Program-made: the position numbers and the translations under genes
Notes under the pieces: generated by a model
Databases searched by the model: none
Seen by the model: only the letters and a program-made list of their open reading frames with translations
Told to the model about the DNA's origin: nothing
Part shown: positions 41,024-50,925 of the stretch, piece by piece
How positions within the stretch are numbered: the stretch's first letter is position 1
Layout of the letters: each line of letters begins with the position of its first letter
Assembly (NCBI GenBank): GCA_030655075.1
Contig: JAURWE010000058.1
Location: forward strand, 372,001-436,000
DNA from: Pararhizobium sp.
Lineage (GTDB): Bacteria > Pseudomonadota > Alphaproteobacteria > Rhizobiales > Rhizobiaceae
DNA length: 64,000 bases
Direction of reading: 5' to 3'

Positions 41024-44000
41024 GCAGACCGCCCGAAAACCCGCCGATCCCGTTCAAGATCCCGGCGGCCGTCAAGCCGAAAAACCCGCCGCAGCCCGCC
41101 CCACCCTATGTCGAGCTGCAATGCACGAGCAATTTTTCCTTCCTGCGCGGTGCCTCTCATCCGGGAGAACTGGTGCTGCAGGCAAGGGCGCTCGGGCATC
41201 CCGGCATCGGCATTGCCGATCGCAACACGCTGGCCGGTGTTGTGCGTGCCCATCGTGGCGTGCGGGAAATGTTCGAAAAAGAAGAACGGGAACGGCAGAA
41301 AGCCCGGGAAGCACGAAAGAAGCAGGCCGGAGAACAGGGTCTGCCAACGGACGATGCCGAAGAACCCCTCCCGCTTTTCCAGCTTCTGGTCGGTGCCCGT
41401 CTGGAGACCATGGATGGTTTTTCCTGCCTCTGTTATCCGCGCGACAGGGCCGCCTATGGCAGGCTTTGCCGGCTTTTGACCCGAGGCAAAATCGCCGCAG
41501 ACAAGGGCGAGTGCCATATCGGTTTCGACGATATTCTGGAGCATGCCGAAGGTCAGCTGTTCATCGCCCTGCCGCCGGATACCATCGCAGGCGATGCATT
41601 GCAGGCATTCGAAGAAAAAGTTCTGCGTTTGCGCGCCGTGACGGGGAAGGATCTCTGGCTGGCCATCAAACATCTGTATCAGGGCGATGACCGGGCACGT
41701 TGTTTTCAGCTGGCGGCGCTGGCCCGGCGCCTTTCCATTGCTCTGATCGCCACCAACGATGTTCATTATCATCACCCGGACCGCCGCCCTCTGCAGGACG
41801 TAGTCACCTGCATCCGCGAGAAATGTACGATTCCAGAGGCAGGCTTCCGGCTGGCGGCCAATGCCGAGCGGCATCTGAAACCGGCCTGGGAAATGGCGCG
41901 GCTGTTTGCCGATTTTCCGGACGCCATCGCCAATGTCGCCAGGTTCAGGGCGCGCTGCAGCTTCAATCTCCTTGAACTCGCCTACAATTATCCGAACGAA
42001 CCGGTGCCCCCGGGCAAGACCGCGCAGGAGCATCTGGAATATCTCGCCTGGAGCAAGGGCGACGCCTTCTACAAAGGCCGCATGCCGGACAAAATCCGCG
42101 CTTCGCTGGTGCGTGAACTGGCGATCATCAAGCAGCTCAACTATGCCCAGTATTTCCTCACCGTCCACGACATCGTCGCCTTTGCCAAGGGTGAAGGGAT
42201 TCTTTGTCAGGGCCGCGGCTCGGCTGCCAATTCCACCGTCTGCTTCTGCCTCGGCGTCACCGCCGTCGATCCGATGGACAGTCAGCTCCTGTTCGAGCGC
42301 TTCCTGTCGGCAGACCGCAAGGAGCCGCCGGATATCGACATCGATTTCGAGCATGAGCGCCGCGAAGAGGTGATCCAGCACATTTACAAACGGTATGGCC
42401 GCAAACGCGCCGCTCTGGCGGCGACCGTGATCAGCTACCGTCCGCGCAGCGCCGTGCGCGAGGTCGGTAAGGTCATGGGTCTGAGCGAAGACGTGACATC
42501 GGCCTTGGCAAACACCGTCTGGGGCTCCTGGGGCGATGAAATCCCCGAATCGCAGGTCAAACAGATCGGGCTCGATCTTGAAGACCCGCATCTGAAACGA
42601 ACGCTGGACCTGACCAAGGAACTGCTCGGCTTCCCCCGCCATCTCTCCCAGCATGTCGGCGGCTTCGTGCTGACGCAGGACCTTTTGGAAGAGCTGGTGC
42701 CGATCGGCAATGCTGCCATGGAGGAGCGCACCTTTATCGAATGGGACAAGGACGATATCGACGAGTTGAAGATCATGAAGGTCGATATTCTGGCGCTCGG
42801 CATGCTTACCTGCATCGCCAAATGTTTTGTGATGATCAAACAGCATTACGGGCTCGAATGGGATCTGGCGACCATAAAGGCCGGTGACGAGGCAACCTAC
42901 GACATGCTCTGCCGGGCCGATGCCATCGGCGTCTTTCAGGTCGAAAGCCGGGCCCAGATGAACATGCTGCCGCGCTTGAAGCCGAGAGAATATTATGATC
43001 TCGTGATCGAGGTTGCGATCGTCCGGCCGGGCCCGATCCAGGGGGACATGGTGCATCCCTATCTTCGGCGGCGGGATAAACTCGAACAGGTCTTCTATCC
43101 CTCACCGGCAAAAGAGCATGGAGAACCGGACGAGCTTAAAAACATATTGAAACGCACCCTCGGCGTTCCCCTCTTCCAGGAACAGGCCATGCAGATTGCC
43201 ATCGATGCGGCAAAGTTCGATGGCAAGCAGGCCAACCAGCTGCGCCGCGCCATGGCGACCTTTCGCAATGTCGGAACCATCGGGACGCTGGAAGACGAGA
43301 TGGTCAGCCGCATGATCGCACGCGGCTACGATCCGGACTTTTCCAAGCGCTGTTTCGACCAGATCAAGGGTTTCGGCGAATATGGCTTCCCCGAAAGCCA
43401 TGCGGCAAGCTTCGCCATCCTTGTCTATGCCTCGGCCTGGATCAAATGCCACTTCCCCGATGTCTTCTGCGCTGCCCTTTTGAACTCCCAGCCGATGGGT
43501 TTCTATGCACCCGCCCAGATCGTCCGCGATGCCCGCGAACATGATATCGAGGTCCGCCCGGCGGACGTGAATTTCAGCTTCTGGGACAACACGCTGGAGG
43601 AAAACCACGACGGCTCCCATGCGGTCCGGCTTGGCCTGCGCCAGATCGACGGCCTGTCGAAAGCCGATTTCACCCGCAAAGACGACAAGGAGCCGAAACG
43701 CTTCCTCGAGCTCCGGGCGGATCACGGCGGTTTTTGCACGCTGGAAGAGTTGCGCCGCTGCACGAAACTGCCGCTGTCCGTTCTGGAGCGCCTGGCCTCG
43801 GCCGATGCGCTGCGTTCGCTCGGGCTCGATCGCCGCCAGGGGCTTTGGGCCGTGCGCGGCCTGATGAGCGATCACCAGATGCCGTTGTTCGATCTGGCCG
43901 GGGCGGACCCATCTGGCCCGGATGCGGATGTGGTGCTGCCTGCCATGCGCCTGTCTGAACATGTGGTTGCCGACTACCAGACCCATCGGATGTCGCTGAA

Positions 44001-44532
44001 AGCGCACCCGGTCTCTTTCCTGCGCGAGCGCTACCGGCAGATGCGGATATTGTCCTCGAAAGAGCTGTTTTCCATGCGGCACAATCAACAGGCCAGTGTC
44101 GCCGGCGTCGTGCTTGTCCGCCAGAGGCCGGGCACCGCCAAGGGCGTCGTCTTCATGACGCTGGAAGACGAGACCGGCATCGTCAATATCGTTGTCTGGA
44201 AGAAAGTCCTGCAGCAGTTTCGCAAGGTGGTGATGCGCTCCCGGCTGGTGCAGGTGAAGGGCGTCGTCCAGCGTAAGGACGACATCATCCATATTGTCGC
44301 CCGCGAACTGATCGATCTCACCGGCGATCTCGATCTTCTATCAGACGACACCTTGCCCGAATCCCTCGCTAGAGGCGATGAGATTGCGCGTCCGGCGCCG
44401 GAAAATGCCCATCTGCGTCCGAGGGGCAAGGGGCAAGCCAGTGCCGTGCAAAACCCGGCCGATCCTCCGGCCCTGCGCCATCGCCATCCCCGCGATGTCC
44501 GCATCATTCCCAAGAGCCGCGATTTTCACTGA
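41020..44532 (+). CDS. dnaE2: DnaE2, error-prone DNA polymerase III alpha subunit
   Basis: A 1170-residue C-family polymerase. N-terminal PHP domain (YVELQCTSNFSFLRGASHP, IADRNTLAGVVRAH), palm with QGRGSAANSTVCFCLG and PDIDIDFEHERREEVI (catalytic aspartates), ESRAQMNMLPRLKPREYYDLVIEVAIVRPGPIQG, then helix-hairpin-helix and OB domain. It performs translesion synthesis after DNA damage and causes most induced mutation in alpha-proteobacteria. ATGA overlap with imuB. The replicative dnaE is not in this window. Confidence 0.96.
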   Translation: MSRPPENPPIPFKIPAAVKPKNPPQPAPPYVELQCTSNFSFLRGASHPGELVLQARALGHPGIGIADRNTLAGVVRAHRGVREMFEKEERERQKAREARKKQAGEQGLPTDDAEEPLPLFQLLVGARLETMDGFSCLCYPRDRAAYGRLCRLLTRGKIAADKGECHIGFDDILEHAEGQLFIALPPDTIAGDALQAFEEKVLRLRAVTGKDLWLAIKHLYQGDDRARCFQLAALARRLSIALIATNDVHYHHPDRRPLQDVVTCIREKCTIPEAGFRLAANAERHLKPAWEMARLFADFPDAIANVARFRARCSFNLLELAYNYPNEPVPPGKTAQEHLEYLAWSKGDAFYKGRMPDKIRASLVRELAIIKQLNYAQYFLTVHDIVAFAKGEGILCQGRGSAANSTVCFCLGVTAVDPMDSQLLFERFLSADRKEPPDIDIDFEHERREEVIQHIYKRYGRKRAALAATVISYRPRSAVREVGKVMGLSEDVTSALANTVWGSWGDEIPESQVKQIGLDLEDPHLKRTLDLTKELLGFPRHLSQHVGGFVLTQDLLEELVPIGNAAMEERTFIEWDKDDIDELKIMKVDILALGMLTCIAKCFVMIKQHYGLEWDLATIKAGDEATYDMLCRADAIGVFQVESRAQMNMLPRLKPREYYDLVIEVAIVRPGPIQGDMVHPYLRRRDKLEQVFYPSPAKEHGEPDELKNILKRTLGVPLFQEQAMQIAIDAAKFDGKQANQLRRAMATFRNVGTIGTLEDEMVSRMIARGYDPDFSKRCFDQIKGFGEYGFPESHAASFAILVYASAWIKCHFPDVFCAALLNSQPMGFYAPAQIVRDAREHDIEVRPADVNFSFWDNTLEENHDGSHAVRLGLRQIDGLSKADFTRKDDKEPKRFLELRADHGGFCTLEELRRCTKLPLSVLERLASADALRSLGLDRRQGLWAVRGLMSDHQMPLFDLAGADPSGPDADVVLPAMRLSEHVVADYQTHRMSLKAHPVSFLRERYRQMRILSSKELFSMRHNQQASVAGVVLVRQRPGTAKGVVFMTLEDETGIVNIVVWKKVLQQFRKVVMRSRLVQVKGVVQRKDDIIHIVARELIDLTGDLDLLSDDTLPESLARGDEIARPAPENAHLRPRGKGQASAVQNPADPPALRHRHPRDVRIIPKSRDFH

Positions 44533-44742
44533 GACAACATGCAAGAAAACGGCTTCCAGGGCAGCCATTCCTGCAAGAAATCTCTCATGACAACAGTACA
44601 ATTTACCCGGATCAGCGCTCTCCATGAGGCAATGCTATAAAATCGCCGGTGCGTCTTAGCAAAACTTGCAGCCCTTCCCTCCGCTCTGTAACGCCAAGCC
44701 GCCGGTCATTCCGGACATTTCGATCTGCCCGGGAGGTGCGCC

Positions 44743-45597
44743 ATGCCGATACAGTCTTTCACTCTCATCCTGTCCTGCGATGACAAGCCGGGCATCGTCG
44801 CGGCCGTCACCACGGAACTCGCTGCCATCGGCGCCAACATCGCCGAAAGCAACCAGTTCTGGGACCAGCAGACAAACCGCTTCTTCATGCGCATCGCCTT
44901 CCGCCTGCCCGAGGGCAAGAGCCGTGATGACATCGAGCGCGCCATCAAGCCTGCCGCCGATCGTTTCGAGATGAAGACGGCGATTGCAGACGGTGCGCGC
45001 AAGCCGCGCATGGTCGTGCTCGTGTCGAAGTTCGACCACGCCCTGCTGCATCTGCTCTACCAGATCCGCGTCGGCTGGCTCGATGCCGAGGTTGTTGCCA
45101 TCGTTTCCAACCACGAAGACAGCCACCGCACGGCCGATCTCGAAAACATTCCCTATCACTGCTGGAAAGTCGACAAGACCAACAAAGCCGAACAGGAGGA
45201 AAAGCTGCTGCGGCTGGTCGAGGAAACCGGTGCCGATCTCGTCGTTCTCGCCCGCTACATGCAGGTGTTTTCCGACACGCTATCGCGCCGTCTCTATGGC
45301 AAGGCGATCAACATCCATCACTCGTTCCTGCCGAGCTTCAAGGGCGCCAAGCCCTATCACCAGGCTTTCGATCGCGGCGTCAAGCTGATCGGCGCGACGG
45401 CCCATTATGTCACGGCGGATCTGGATGAGGGCCCGATCATAGAGCAGGAAACCGACCGGGTCACCCATGCGCTGAGCGCCGACGATTTCGTCGCCACCGG
45501 CCGCGATATCGAAAGCCGGGTGCTTGCCCGCGCCGTCAAGCTGCATATGGAAAATCGGGTCATGCTGAACGGTCACAAGACCGTGGTCTTCCGCTAG
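44743..45597 (+). CDS. purU: Formyltetrahydrofolate deformylase
   Basis: A 284-residue PurU: an N-terminal ACT domain (FTLILSCDDKPGIVAAVTTEL, about 5-80) followed by a formyl-transferase domain with the catalytic INIHHSFLPSFKGAKPY and HYVTADLDEGPIIEQ. It hydrolyses 10-formyl-THF to formate and THF, balancing one-carbon pools. GGGAGGTG lies before the ATG. The preceding 210 bp after dnaE2 hold no gene; purU presumably has its own promoter there. Confidence 0.96.
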   Translation: MPIQSFTLILSCDDKPGIVAAVTTELAAIGANIAESNQFWDQQTNRFFMRIAFRLPEGKSRDDIERAIKPAADRFEMKTAIADGARKPRMVVLVSKFDHALLHLLYQIRVGWLDAEVVAIVSNHEDSHRTADLENIPYHCWKVDKTNKAEQEEKLLRLVEETGADLVVLARYMQVFSDTLSRRLYGKAINIHHSFLPSFKGAKPYHQAFDRGVKLIGATAHYVTADLDEGPIIEQETDRVTHALSADDFVATGRDIESRVLARAVKLHMENRVMLNGHKTVVFR

Positions 45598-45613
45598 GAA
45601 AAACGGGGCATTT

Positions 45614-46222
45614 TCAGGCGCGAAAACCGTCAAAAAGCCGGGCGAGGCCGGTCTCGCCCTCGCTCACCAGGTCGAACCGCATGCCGAACAGCAGCCAGTT
45701 CGTGCAGAGCCCCTTGACCATCCAGAAGAAACACCGCGCCGCCGTCTGCGGCGTCCAGCTGGCGCGCAGCTGTCCCTTGTCGCGGGCAAGGCCAAAGGCA
45801 TCGGTCAATTCCTGCATGTGCATGGCTTCGGTTTCCAGCTGCTTGTCGAGAACGACAGCAAGATCGCCGCGATAGTCGCAGCGCAGGATGATCGTGAAAA
45901 TCCTCTGCCGTCTTTCGTCAGCCGCAAAGGCACGCAGCCAGTTGGTCGCCGTCTGCTCGATGAGCTTCAGCGTATCGGCGTTACGATCGGCCAGACCATC
46001 ACCGATCAGGTCGTCCTGCGGCATCGGTGCCGAATTGTAGAGTTCGAGAAAAAGATCGGTCTTGTTGGCGAAATGCCAGTAGATCGCGCCGCGGGTCACA
46101 CCGGCGGCATTGGCGACATCTTCGAGTGTCGTGTTGGGCACGCCCTTCAGCGAAAAAACCTCCTCGGCAGCGTAAAGGATGCGCTGGCGTGTCTCTTCCG
46201 CTTCGGCTTTGGTTCGTCGCAT
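45614..46222 (-). CDS. TetR/AcrR family repressor of the efflux operon
   Basis: A 202-residue TetR-type regulator; the N-terminal helix-turn-helix is TTLEDVANAAGVTRGAIYWHFANKTDLF (split: DVANAAGVTRGAIYWHF is the core), closely resembling AcrR, AmeR and TtgR. The ligand domain is typical of RND pump repressors. ATG at 46222 has GGGAGG nine bases upstream; a longer frame to 46276 is rejected. It is the last gene of the pump operon, transcribed with it, so expression is autoregulated. Confidence 0.92.
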   Translation of the reverse strand: MRRTKAEAEETRQRILYAAEEVFSLKGVPNTTLEDVANAAGVTRGAIYWHFANKTDLFLELYNSAPMPQDDLIGDGLADRNADTLKLIEQTATNWLRAFAADERRQRIFTIILRCDYRGDLAVVLDKQLETEAMHMQELTDAFGLARDKGQLRASWTPQTAARCFFWMVKGLCTNWLLFGMRFDLVSEGETGLARLFDGFRA

Positions 46223-46277
46223 GGGCACCTCCCGTCGCAAATCCGGCCGGTGGTGACCGGCCGGTTTGCTTCGCATT

Positions 46278-49200
46278 TTATTCCGCAGGCGTTGCGGCTG
46301 GTTCTTGCGTGTCCTTTACAGGCTCTTCCCGTCTGCGGCCAAACAGCTTGGCGATGAAGACGAAGAACACCGGAACGAAGAAGATCGCCAGGATCGTTGC
46401 CGAAATCATCCCGCCCATGACGCCGGTGCCGATGGCGCGCTGGCTGCCGGAGCTGGCACCGGTGGCAATCGCCAGCGGCAGCACACCCAGCGTGAAGGCG
46501 AGCGACGTCATCAGGATCGGCCGGAAGCGAAGGTGCGAGGCCTCGATCGTGGCTTCGAGCAGCGACTTGCCGCTCTCCCTCAGCTCCTTGGCGAACTCGA
46601 TGATCAGGATGGCATTCTTCGCCGAAAGCCCGATGATCGCAATCAGTCCGACCTTGAAGTACACGTCGTTCGGCATGTCGCGCAGCATCACGGCCAGAAC
46701 CGAGCCGATGACGCCGAGCGGCACCACCATCATGACCGAGACCGGAATGGTCCAGCTTTCATAGAGCGCCGCCAGGCAGAGGAAGATCAGCAGGCAGGAG
46801 ATCGCCACAAGCAGCGGCGCCTGCGTGCCAGAGGCGATTTCTTCGCGTGACTGGCCCGTCCACTCGTAGCCGAAGCCCGGAGGCAGCTGTCCGGCAAGCC
46901 GTTCCATTTCGGCAATCGCCTCGCCCGACGAGAAGCCGGGATTGCTCTGGCCGCTGATGCGGATCGACGGATAGCCATTGTAGCCGATCGTCTGCGTCGG
47001 GCCACTCTCCCATTCGATACGGGAGAAGGCCGACATCGGCACCATGCCGCCATTGCTGTTGCGCACATTGAGCTTCAACAGGTCGGCGGTCTGCATCCGC
47101 TTGTCTTCGTCGGCCTGAACGGTTACCCGCTGAAGCCGTCCGGCATTCGGGAAGTCGTTGACGTAGGACGAACCGAGATTGGTCGAGATCGTGCTGTTGA
47201 TATCGGTAAAGGCAACACCGAACGTGTTGGCCTTCTCGCGGTCGATGATCAGGCTCACCTGCGCCGCGTCGGGAAGGCCATCGACGCGAACGCCCGAGAC
47301 GATCTTGCTTTGTGACGCGAGACCGAGCAGCTGGTCACGCGCTGCTGCGAGCGCCGCCTGCCCCTGTCCGCCGCGATCCTGCAGGCGGAAGGCGAAGCCG
47401 TTGGTGGTACCGAGGCCCTGGATCGGAGGCGGCGAAAGCGCAAAGCTGATCGCATCCCTGATCTGGCTCATCGCCATGCTTGCGCGCCCTGCAATCGACG
47501 CCGCCGAATTGTTGGCGTCGCGTTCGCTCCAGTCCTTCAGCGTCACGAAGGCAAGACCGGCATTCTGGCCCGTTCCCGAGAAGCTGAAACCGCTGATGGC
47601 AATGATGCGATCGACAGCACTTTCCGTGGCAAAGATGCTTTCCGCCTGTTCGATGACCTCGGTCGTGCGGTTGCCCGTCGCTTCCGAGGGTAGCTGCATG
47701 CTGACGATGACGAAACCCTGATCTTCGTCCGGCAGGAACGATGATGGCAGCTGCATGAAAAGGTAGACGAGGCCGCCGACGATGACGACATAGACCAGCA
47801 TGAACCGGCCCGTGCGCTTGATCAGCCCGCCCACCACGCCGCTATAGCCATGCGAAGCCCGGTCGAAGCCGCGGTTGAACCAGCCGAAGAAACCGCGTTT
47901 GGTCTGATGGTGACCCTTGGGCACCTGTTTCAGGAAGCTGGCGCAGAGTGCCGGCGTCAGCGACAGCGCCAGAAGCGCCGAGAACAGGATCGAGACCACC
48001 ATGGTCAGACTGAACTGGCGGTAGATGACGCCAACGGCGCCGGGGAAGAACGCCATCGGAATGAACACGGCCGACAGCACCAGCGTGATGCCGATGACGG
48101 CGCCGGTGATCTGTTTCATTGCCTTCTTGGTCGCTTCCTTCGGCGTCAATCCTTCTTCCGACATGATGCGTTCGACGTTTTCGACGACGATGATCGCATC
48201 GTCGACGAGAATGCCGATCGCCAGAACCATGCCGAACATGGTCAGAACATTGATCGAGAACCCCATCGCCAGCATTGCCGCGCAGGTTCCCAGCAACGCC
48301 ACCGGCACGACAAGCGTCGGAATGATCGTGTAGCGGATGTTCTGCAGGAACAGGAACATCACCAGGAACACCAGCGCCACGGCCTCGAGCAGTGTGTGCA
48401 GAACCTTCTCGATCGAAATCGCCACGAAAGGCGATGTATCGTACGGGATCGCATATTCCACGCCTGCCGGAAAGAAGCGGGCAAGCTCTTCCATGCGGGC
48501 CTGAATGGCCTTGGATGTGTTGAGCGCATTGCCTGAAGGCGTCAACTGCACGCCGATGGCGGCGGACGGCTTGCCGTTGAGGCGTGTCGAGAAGCTGTAG
48601 TCCTGGCCGCCGATTTCGATGCGCGCAACGTCGCGCAGGCGCACGGCAGAACCGTCCTTGTTGGCGCGCAGAACGATCGAGCCGAATTCTTCGGCCGAGG
48701 TCAGCTGGCCTTTGACCAGAACCGGGGCGCTGATCTGCTGGCTGATCGGGTTGGGCTGTGCGCCGATGCTGCCGGATGCGATCTGGGCGTTCTGTGCCTG
48801 GATGGCGGCAGTCACGTCACCGGTCGTCAGGTTGAGGCCGAGCAGCTTGTCCGGATCGAGCCATATGCGCATCGACCGTTCCGTGGCAAACAGCTGCGCG
48901 CGGCCGACACCCTCGACACGCTGGATTTCGGCCAGCACGTTGCGGCTGAGATAGTCGCCGAGGCTAACGGCGTCCATTGTGCCGTCGGTCGAAGTCAGGG
49001 CGATGATCATCAGGAAGCCCGAACCGGCCTCTTCGACCTGAATGCCCTGCTGTTTGACCGAATCGGGAAGGCGCGGCTCGACGCGGCGCACACGGTTCTG
49101 CACGTCGACGGCGGCATTGCCGGAATCGGTGCCCGGCGCAAAAATAACATCGATCCCGACGGATCCGGCAGCGCTCGAGGTCGACTCGAAATACTGCATG

Positions 49201-49421
49201 CCTTCGATGCCGTTGAGTTCGTTTTCAATCAGGCGCGTGACGCTCTGATAGGTCTCTTGCGACGAGGCGCCCGGATAGGCCGTGTTGATGGTGATCTGCG
49301 GCGGAGCGACATTCGGATACTGTGAAATCGGCAGAAGCGGGATCGAGATGATCCCCCCGATCATGATGAAGATGGCGACGACCCAGGCGAAGATCGGCCG
49401 GTCGATAAAGAAACTAGGCAT
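46278..49421 (-). CDS. RND multidrug efflux pump, inner-membrane transporter (AcrB/MexB type)
   Basis: A 1047-residue HAE1-family proton antiporter with 12 transmembrane segments and two large periplasmic loops. MPSFFIDRPIFAWVVAIFIM is the typical start; GILVDDAIIVVENVER contains the proton-relay aspartates of TM4, and the pseudo-repeat has GLSAKNAILIIEFAKE. It extrudes hydrophobic drugs with the adaptor encoded just upstream. No outer-membrane channel gene is in the operon; a TolC-like protein from elsewhere is required. Confidence 0.95.
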   Translation of the reverse strand: MPSFFIDRPIFAWVVAIFIMIGGIISIPLLPISQYPNVAPPQITINTAYPGASSQETYQSVTRLIENELNGIEGMQYFESTSSAAGSVGIDVIFAPGTDSGNAAVDVQNRVRRVEPRLPDSVKQQGIQVEEAGSGFLMIIALTSTDGTMDAVSLGDYLSRNVLAEIQRVEGVGRAQLFATERSMRIWLDPDKLLGLNLTTGDVTAAIQAQNAQIASGSIGAQPNPISQQISAPVLVKGQLTSAEEFGSIVLRANKDGSAVRLRDVARIEIGGQDYSFSTRLNGKPSAAIGVQLTPSGNALNTSKAIQARMEELARFFPAGVEYAIPYDTSPFVAISIEKVLHTLLEAVALVFLVMFLFLQNIRYTIIPTLVVPVALLGTCAAMLAMGFSINVLTMFGMVLAIGILVDDAIIVVENVERIMSEEGLTPKEATKKAMKQITGAVIGITLVLSAVFIPMAFFPGAVGVIYRQFSLTMVVSILFSALLALSLTPALCASFLKQVPKGHHQTKRGFFGWFNRGFDRASHGYSGVVGGLIKRTGRFMLVYVVIVGGLVYLFMQLPSSFLPDEDQGFVIVSMQLPSEATGNRTTEVIEQAESIFATESAVDRIIAISGFSFSGTGQNAGLAFVTLKDWSERDANNSAASIAGRASMAMSQIRDAISFALSPPPIQGLGTTNGFAFRLQDRGGQGQAALAAARDQLLGLASQSKIVSGVRVDGLPDAAQVSLIIDREKANTFGVAFTDINSTISTNLGSSYVNDFPNAGRLQRVTVQADEDKRMQTADLLKLNVRNSNGGMVPMSAFSRIEWESGPTQTIGYNGYPSIRISGQSNPGFSSGEAIAEMERLAGQLPPGFGYEWTGQSREEIASGTQAPLLVAISCLLIFLCLAALYESWTIPVSVMMVVPLGVIGSVLAVMLRDMPNDVYFKVGLIAIIGLSAKNAILIIEFAKELRESGKSLLEATIEASHLRFRPILMTSLAFTLGVLPLAIATGASSGSQRAIGTGVMGGMISATILAIFFVPVFFVFIAKLFGRRREEPVKDTQEPAATPAE

Positions 49422-49432
49422 CGATCAGACCC

Positions 49433-50626
49433 TCACTTCGCAGTTTCGGCGGGCTTCGCCTCAGCGCCGGCAGGTGCTTGTTCGCCCGGCTTCTTCCAGT
49501 CCGACGGAACGACCTTGGCGCCGGGTCCAATCTTCTGGAAGCCTTCGACGATGACCTTTTCGCCGGCCTTCAGGCCGTCCGAGATGATCCAGCGATCGCC
49601 GACCACCTGGGCCGCCTTGACCGGGCGCAGTTCGGTCGTATCGTCAGCCTTGACGACATAGACCTGCGCCTGGCCGGCCGTATCGCGCTGAACCGCCTGT
49701 GTCGGTACCGCGATGGCGTTCTTCTCGACACCCTGTTCGACCCGGACGCGCACATACATGCCCGGCAGCAGGTCGCCGTCCGGATTGGGGAACTCGCCGC
49801 GCAGCGTCACTTGGCCGGTGCTCTCGTCAACGGCAGCTTCGGAAAACAGCAGGCGCCCGCTGTGTTTGTATTCAGTGCCGTCATCCATCACGAGATAGAC
49901 CTTGGCTTCAGCCTTGGTGTCATCGGCCAGCGCACCGTCGGCCAGCGCCTTGCGCAGACGGATGAGGTCGGTGGCCGATTGCGTGAAGTCGGCATAGACA
50001 GGGTCGAGCTGCTGGATAGTCGCAAGATTTTCCGACCCGTTCGCGCTGACCAGAGCGCCTTCGGTGATCAGCGCCCGGCCGATCCGGCCGCTGATCGGTG
50101 CCGTCACGCTGGCATACTGAAGATTGAGCTGGGCTGTCGCCACGCCTGCTTCGGCAATGGAGACGTCGGCATCCGCCTGCGCCAGAAGTGCCACGGCATC
50201 GTCCAGCTGCTGTCCCGTCGAGACATTTGCCTTGCGCAGCTGTCCCTGGCGGTCTGCCGTCTGCTTGGCCTGCATCTGTACGGCCTTGGCGCGGCGCAGC
50301 GTGCCCTCGGCACTGGCGACCTGAACCTGGAAGGAGGCCGGATCGATCCGGTAGAGCACGTCGCCTTCCTTGACCATCGATCCCTGTTCGAAAACACGCT
50401 GGACGACGATGCCGGTCACCCGTGGCCGGACCTCGGCAACGCGGGTTGCCGCAATACGGCCGGGAAGCTCGTTGGTGATCGCCAGCGATTCCGTCGCCGT
50501 CGTGATGACGGAAACTTGGGACGGCGGAAAGGCGGGTGCTGCCTGCTGGCCCTCACCTTCCTGGCAGCCGGCAAGCGCCAGAAGCGAGGATAGCGCGATG
50601 ATCGTGATCGGTCTTTTCAGGGTCAT
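49433..50626 (-). CDS. RND efflux adaptor lipoprotein (AcrA/MexA type)
   Basis: A 397-residue membrane-fusion protein. The signal ends in a lipobox (SSLLALAGC), followed by the beta-barrel/lipoyl core (PGRIAATRVAEVRPRVTGIV, and VLYRIDPASFQVQV), an alpha-helical hairpin rich in Ala/Gln and Lys, and LPGMYVRVRVEQG. It bridges the inner-membrane pump and outer-membrane channel. ATG at 50626 is chosen; upstream frame to 50794 would cross the operator. First gene of the adaptor-pump-tetR operon. Confidence 0.95.
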   Translation of the reverse strand: MTLKRPITIIALSSLLALAGCQEGEGQQAAPAFPPSQVSVITTATESLAITNELPGRIAATRVAEVRPRVTGIVVQRVFEQGSMVKEGDVLYRIDPASFQVQVASAEGTLRRAKAVQMQAKQTADRQGQLRKANVSTGQQLDDAVALLAQADADVSIAEAGVATAQLNLQYASVTAPISGRIGRALITEGALVSANGSENLATIQQLDPVYADFTQSATDLIRLRKALADGALADDTKAEAKVYLVMDDGTEYKHSGRLLFSEAAVDESTGQVTLRGEFPNPDGDLLPGMYVRVRVEQGVEKNAIAVPTQAVQRDTAGQAQVYVVKADDTTELRPVKAAQVVGDRWIISDGLKAGEKVIVEGFQKIGPGAKVVPSDWKKPGEQAPAGAEAKPAETAK

Positions 50627-50751
50627 GGGTCTTTTCCACAAACTACGGATGAGTGGCGGGTCCGGTATGGATCGGCCGCGCCAGCTGGCAATTTCGATGA
50701 GGTTCTGTTTCTGGCCTGTGGGAAGCGGGTAACCCGGTGGCCGGAATTTAT

Positions 50752-50769
50752 ACAGACATGCGTGTATGT
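50752..50769. promoter_or_regulatory. TetR-type operator for the efflux operon
   Basis: ACAGACATG-CGTGTATGT is an imperfect palindrome (7 of 9 positions symmetric) about 125 bp before the adaptor start. It has the ACATACA/TGTATGT core found in AcrR-, AmeR- and TtgR-type operators. The adjoining TTTATA and TTAATAT are plausible promoter parts. Likely bound by the TetR protein encoded at the operon end. Confidence 0.72.
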
Positions 50770-50925
50770 TAATATCCGCCCGCCGGTTTGGCAATCGCCG
50801 GGCTTGAAATATTTGCTGCGCCGCAAACGACTACTTTAGTCGCCCCGCATGCGGCGAGTATGACACTGCCGCGAAGCCTTTATCAACCCGCTCGCGCCAC
50901 GAGGTGCCTTGAACGTGATCCACCC

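Noticed and set aside
44533..44742. Small gene between dnaE2 and purU
   Set aside because: No open frame with a ribosome-binding site; treated as the purU promoter region.
50828..50842. CGACTA-CTT-TAGTCG hairpin after polA as its terminator
   Set aside because: On the minus strand it is followed by only a short TTT and is 84 bp past the stop; stem is short with a 3-base loop.
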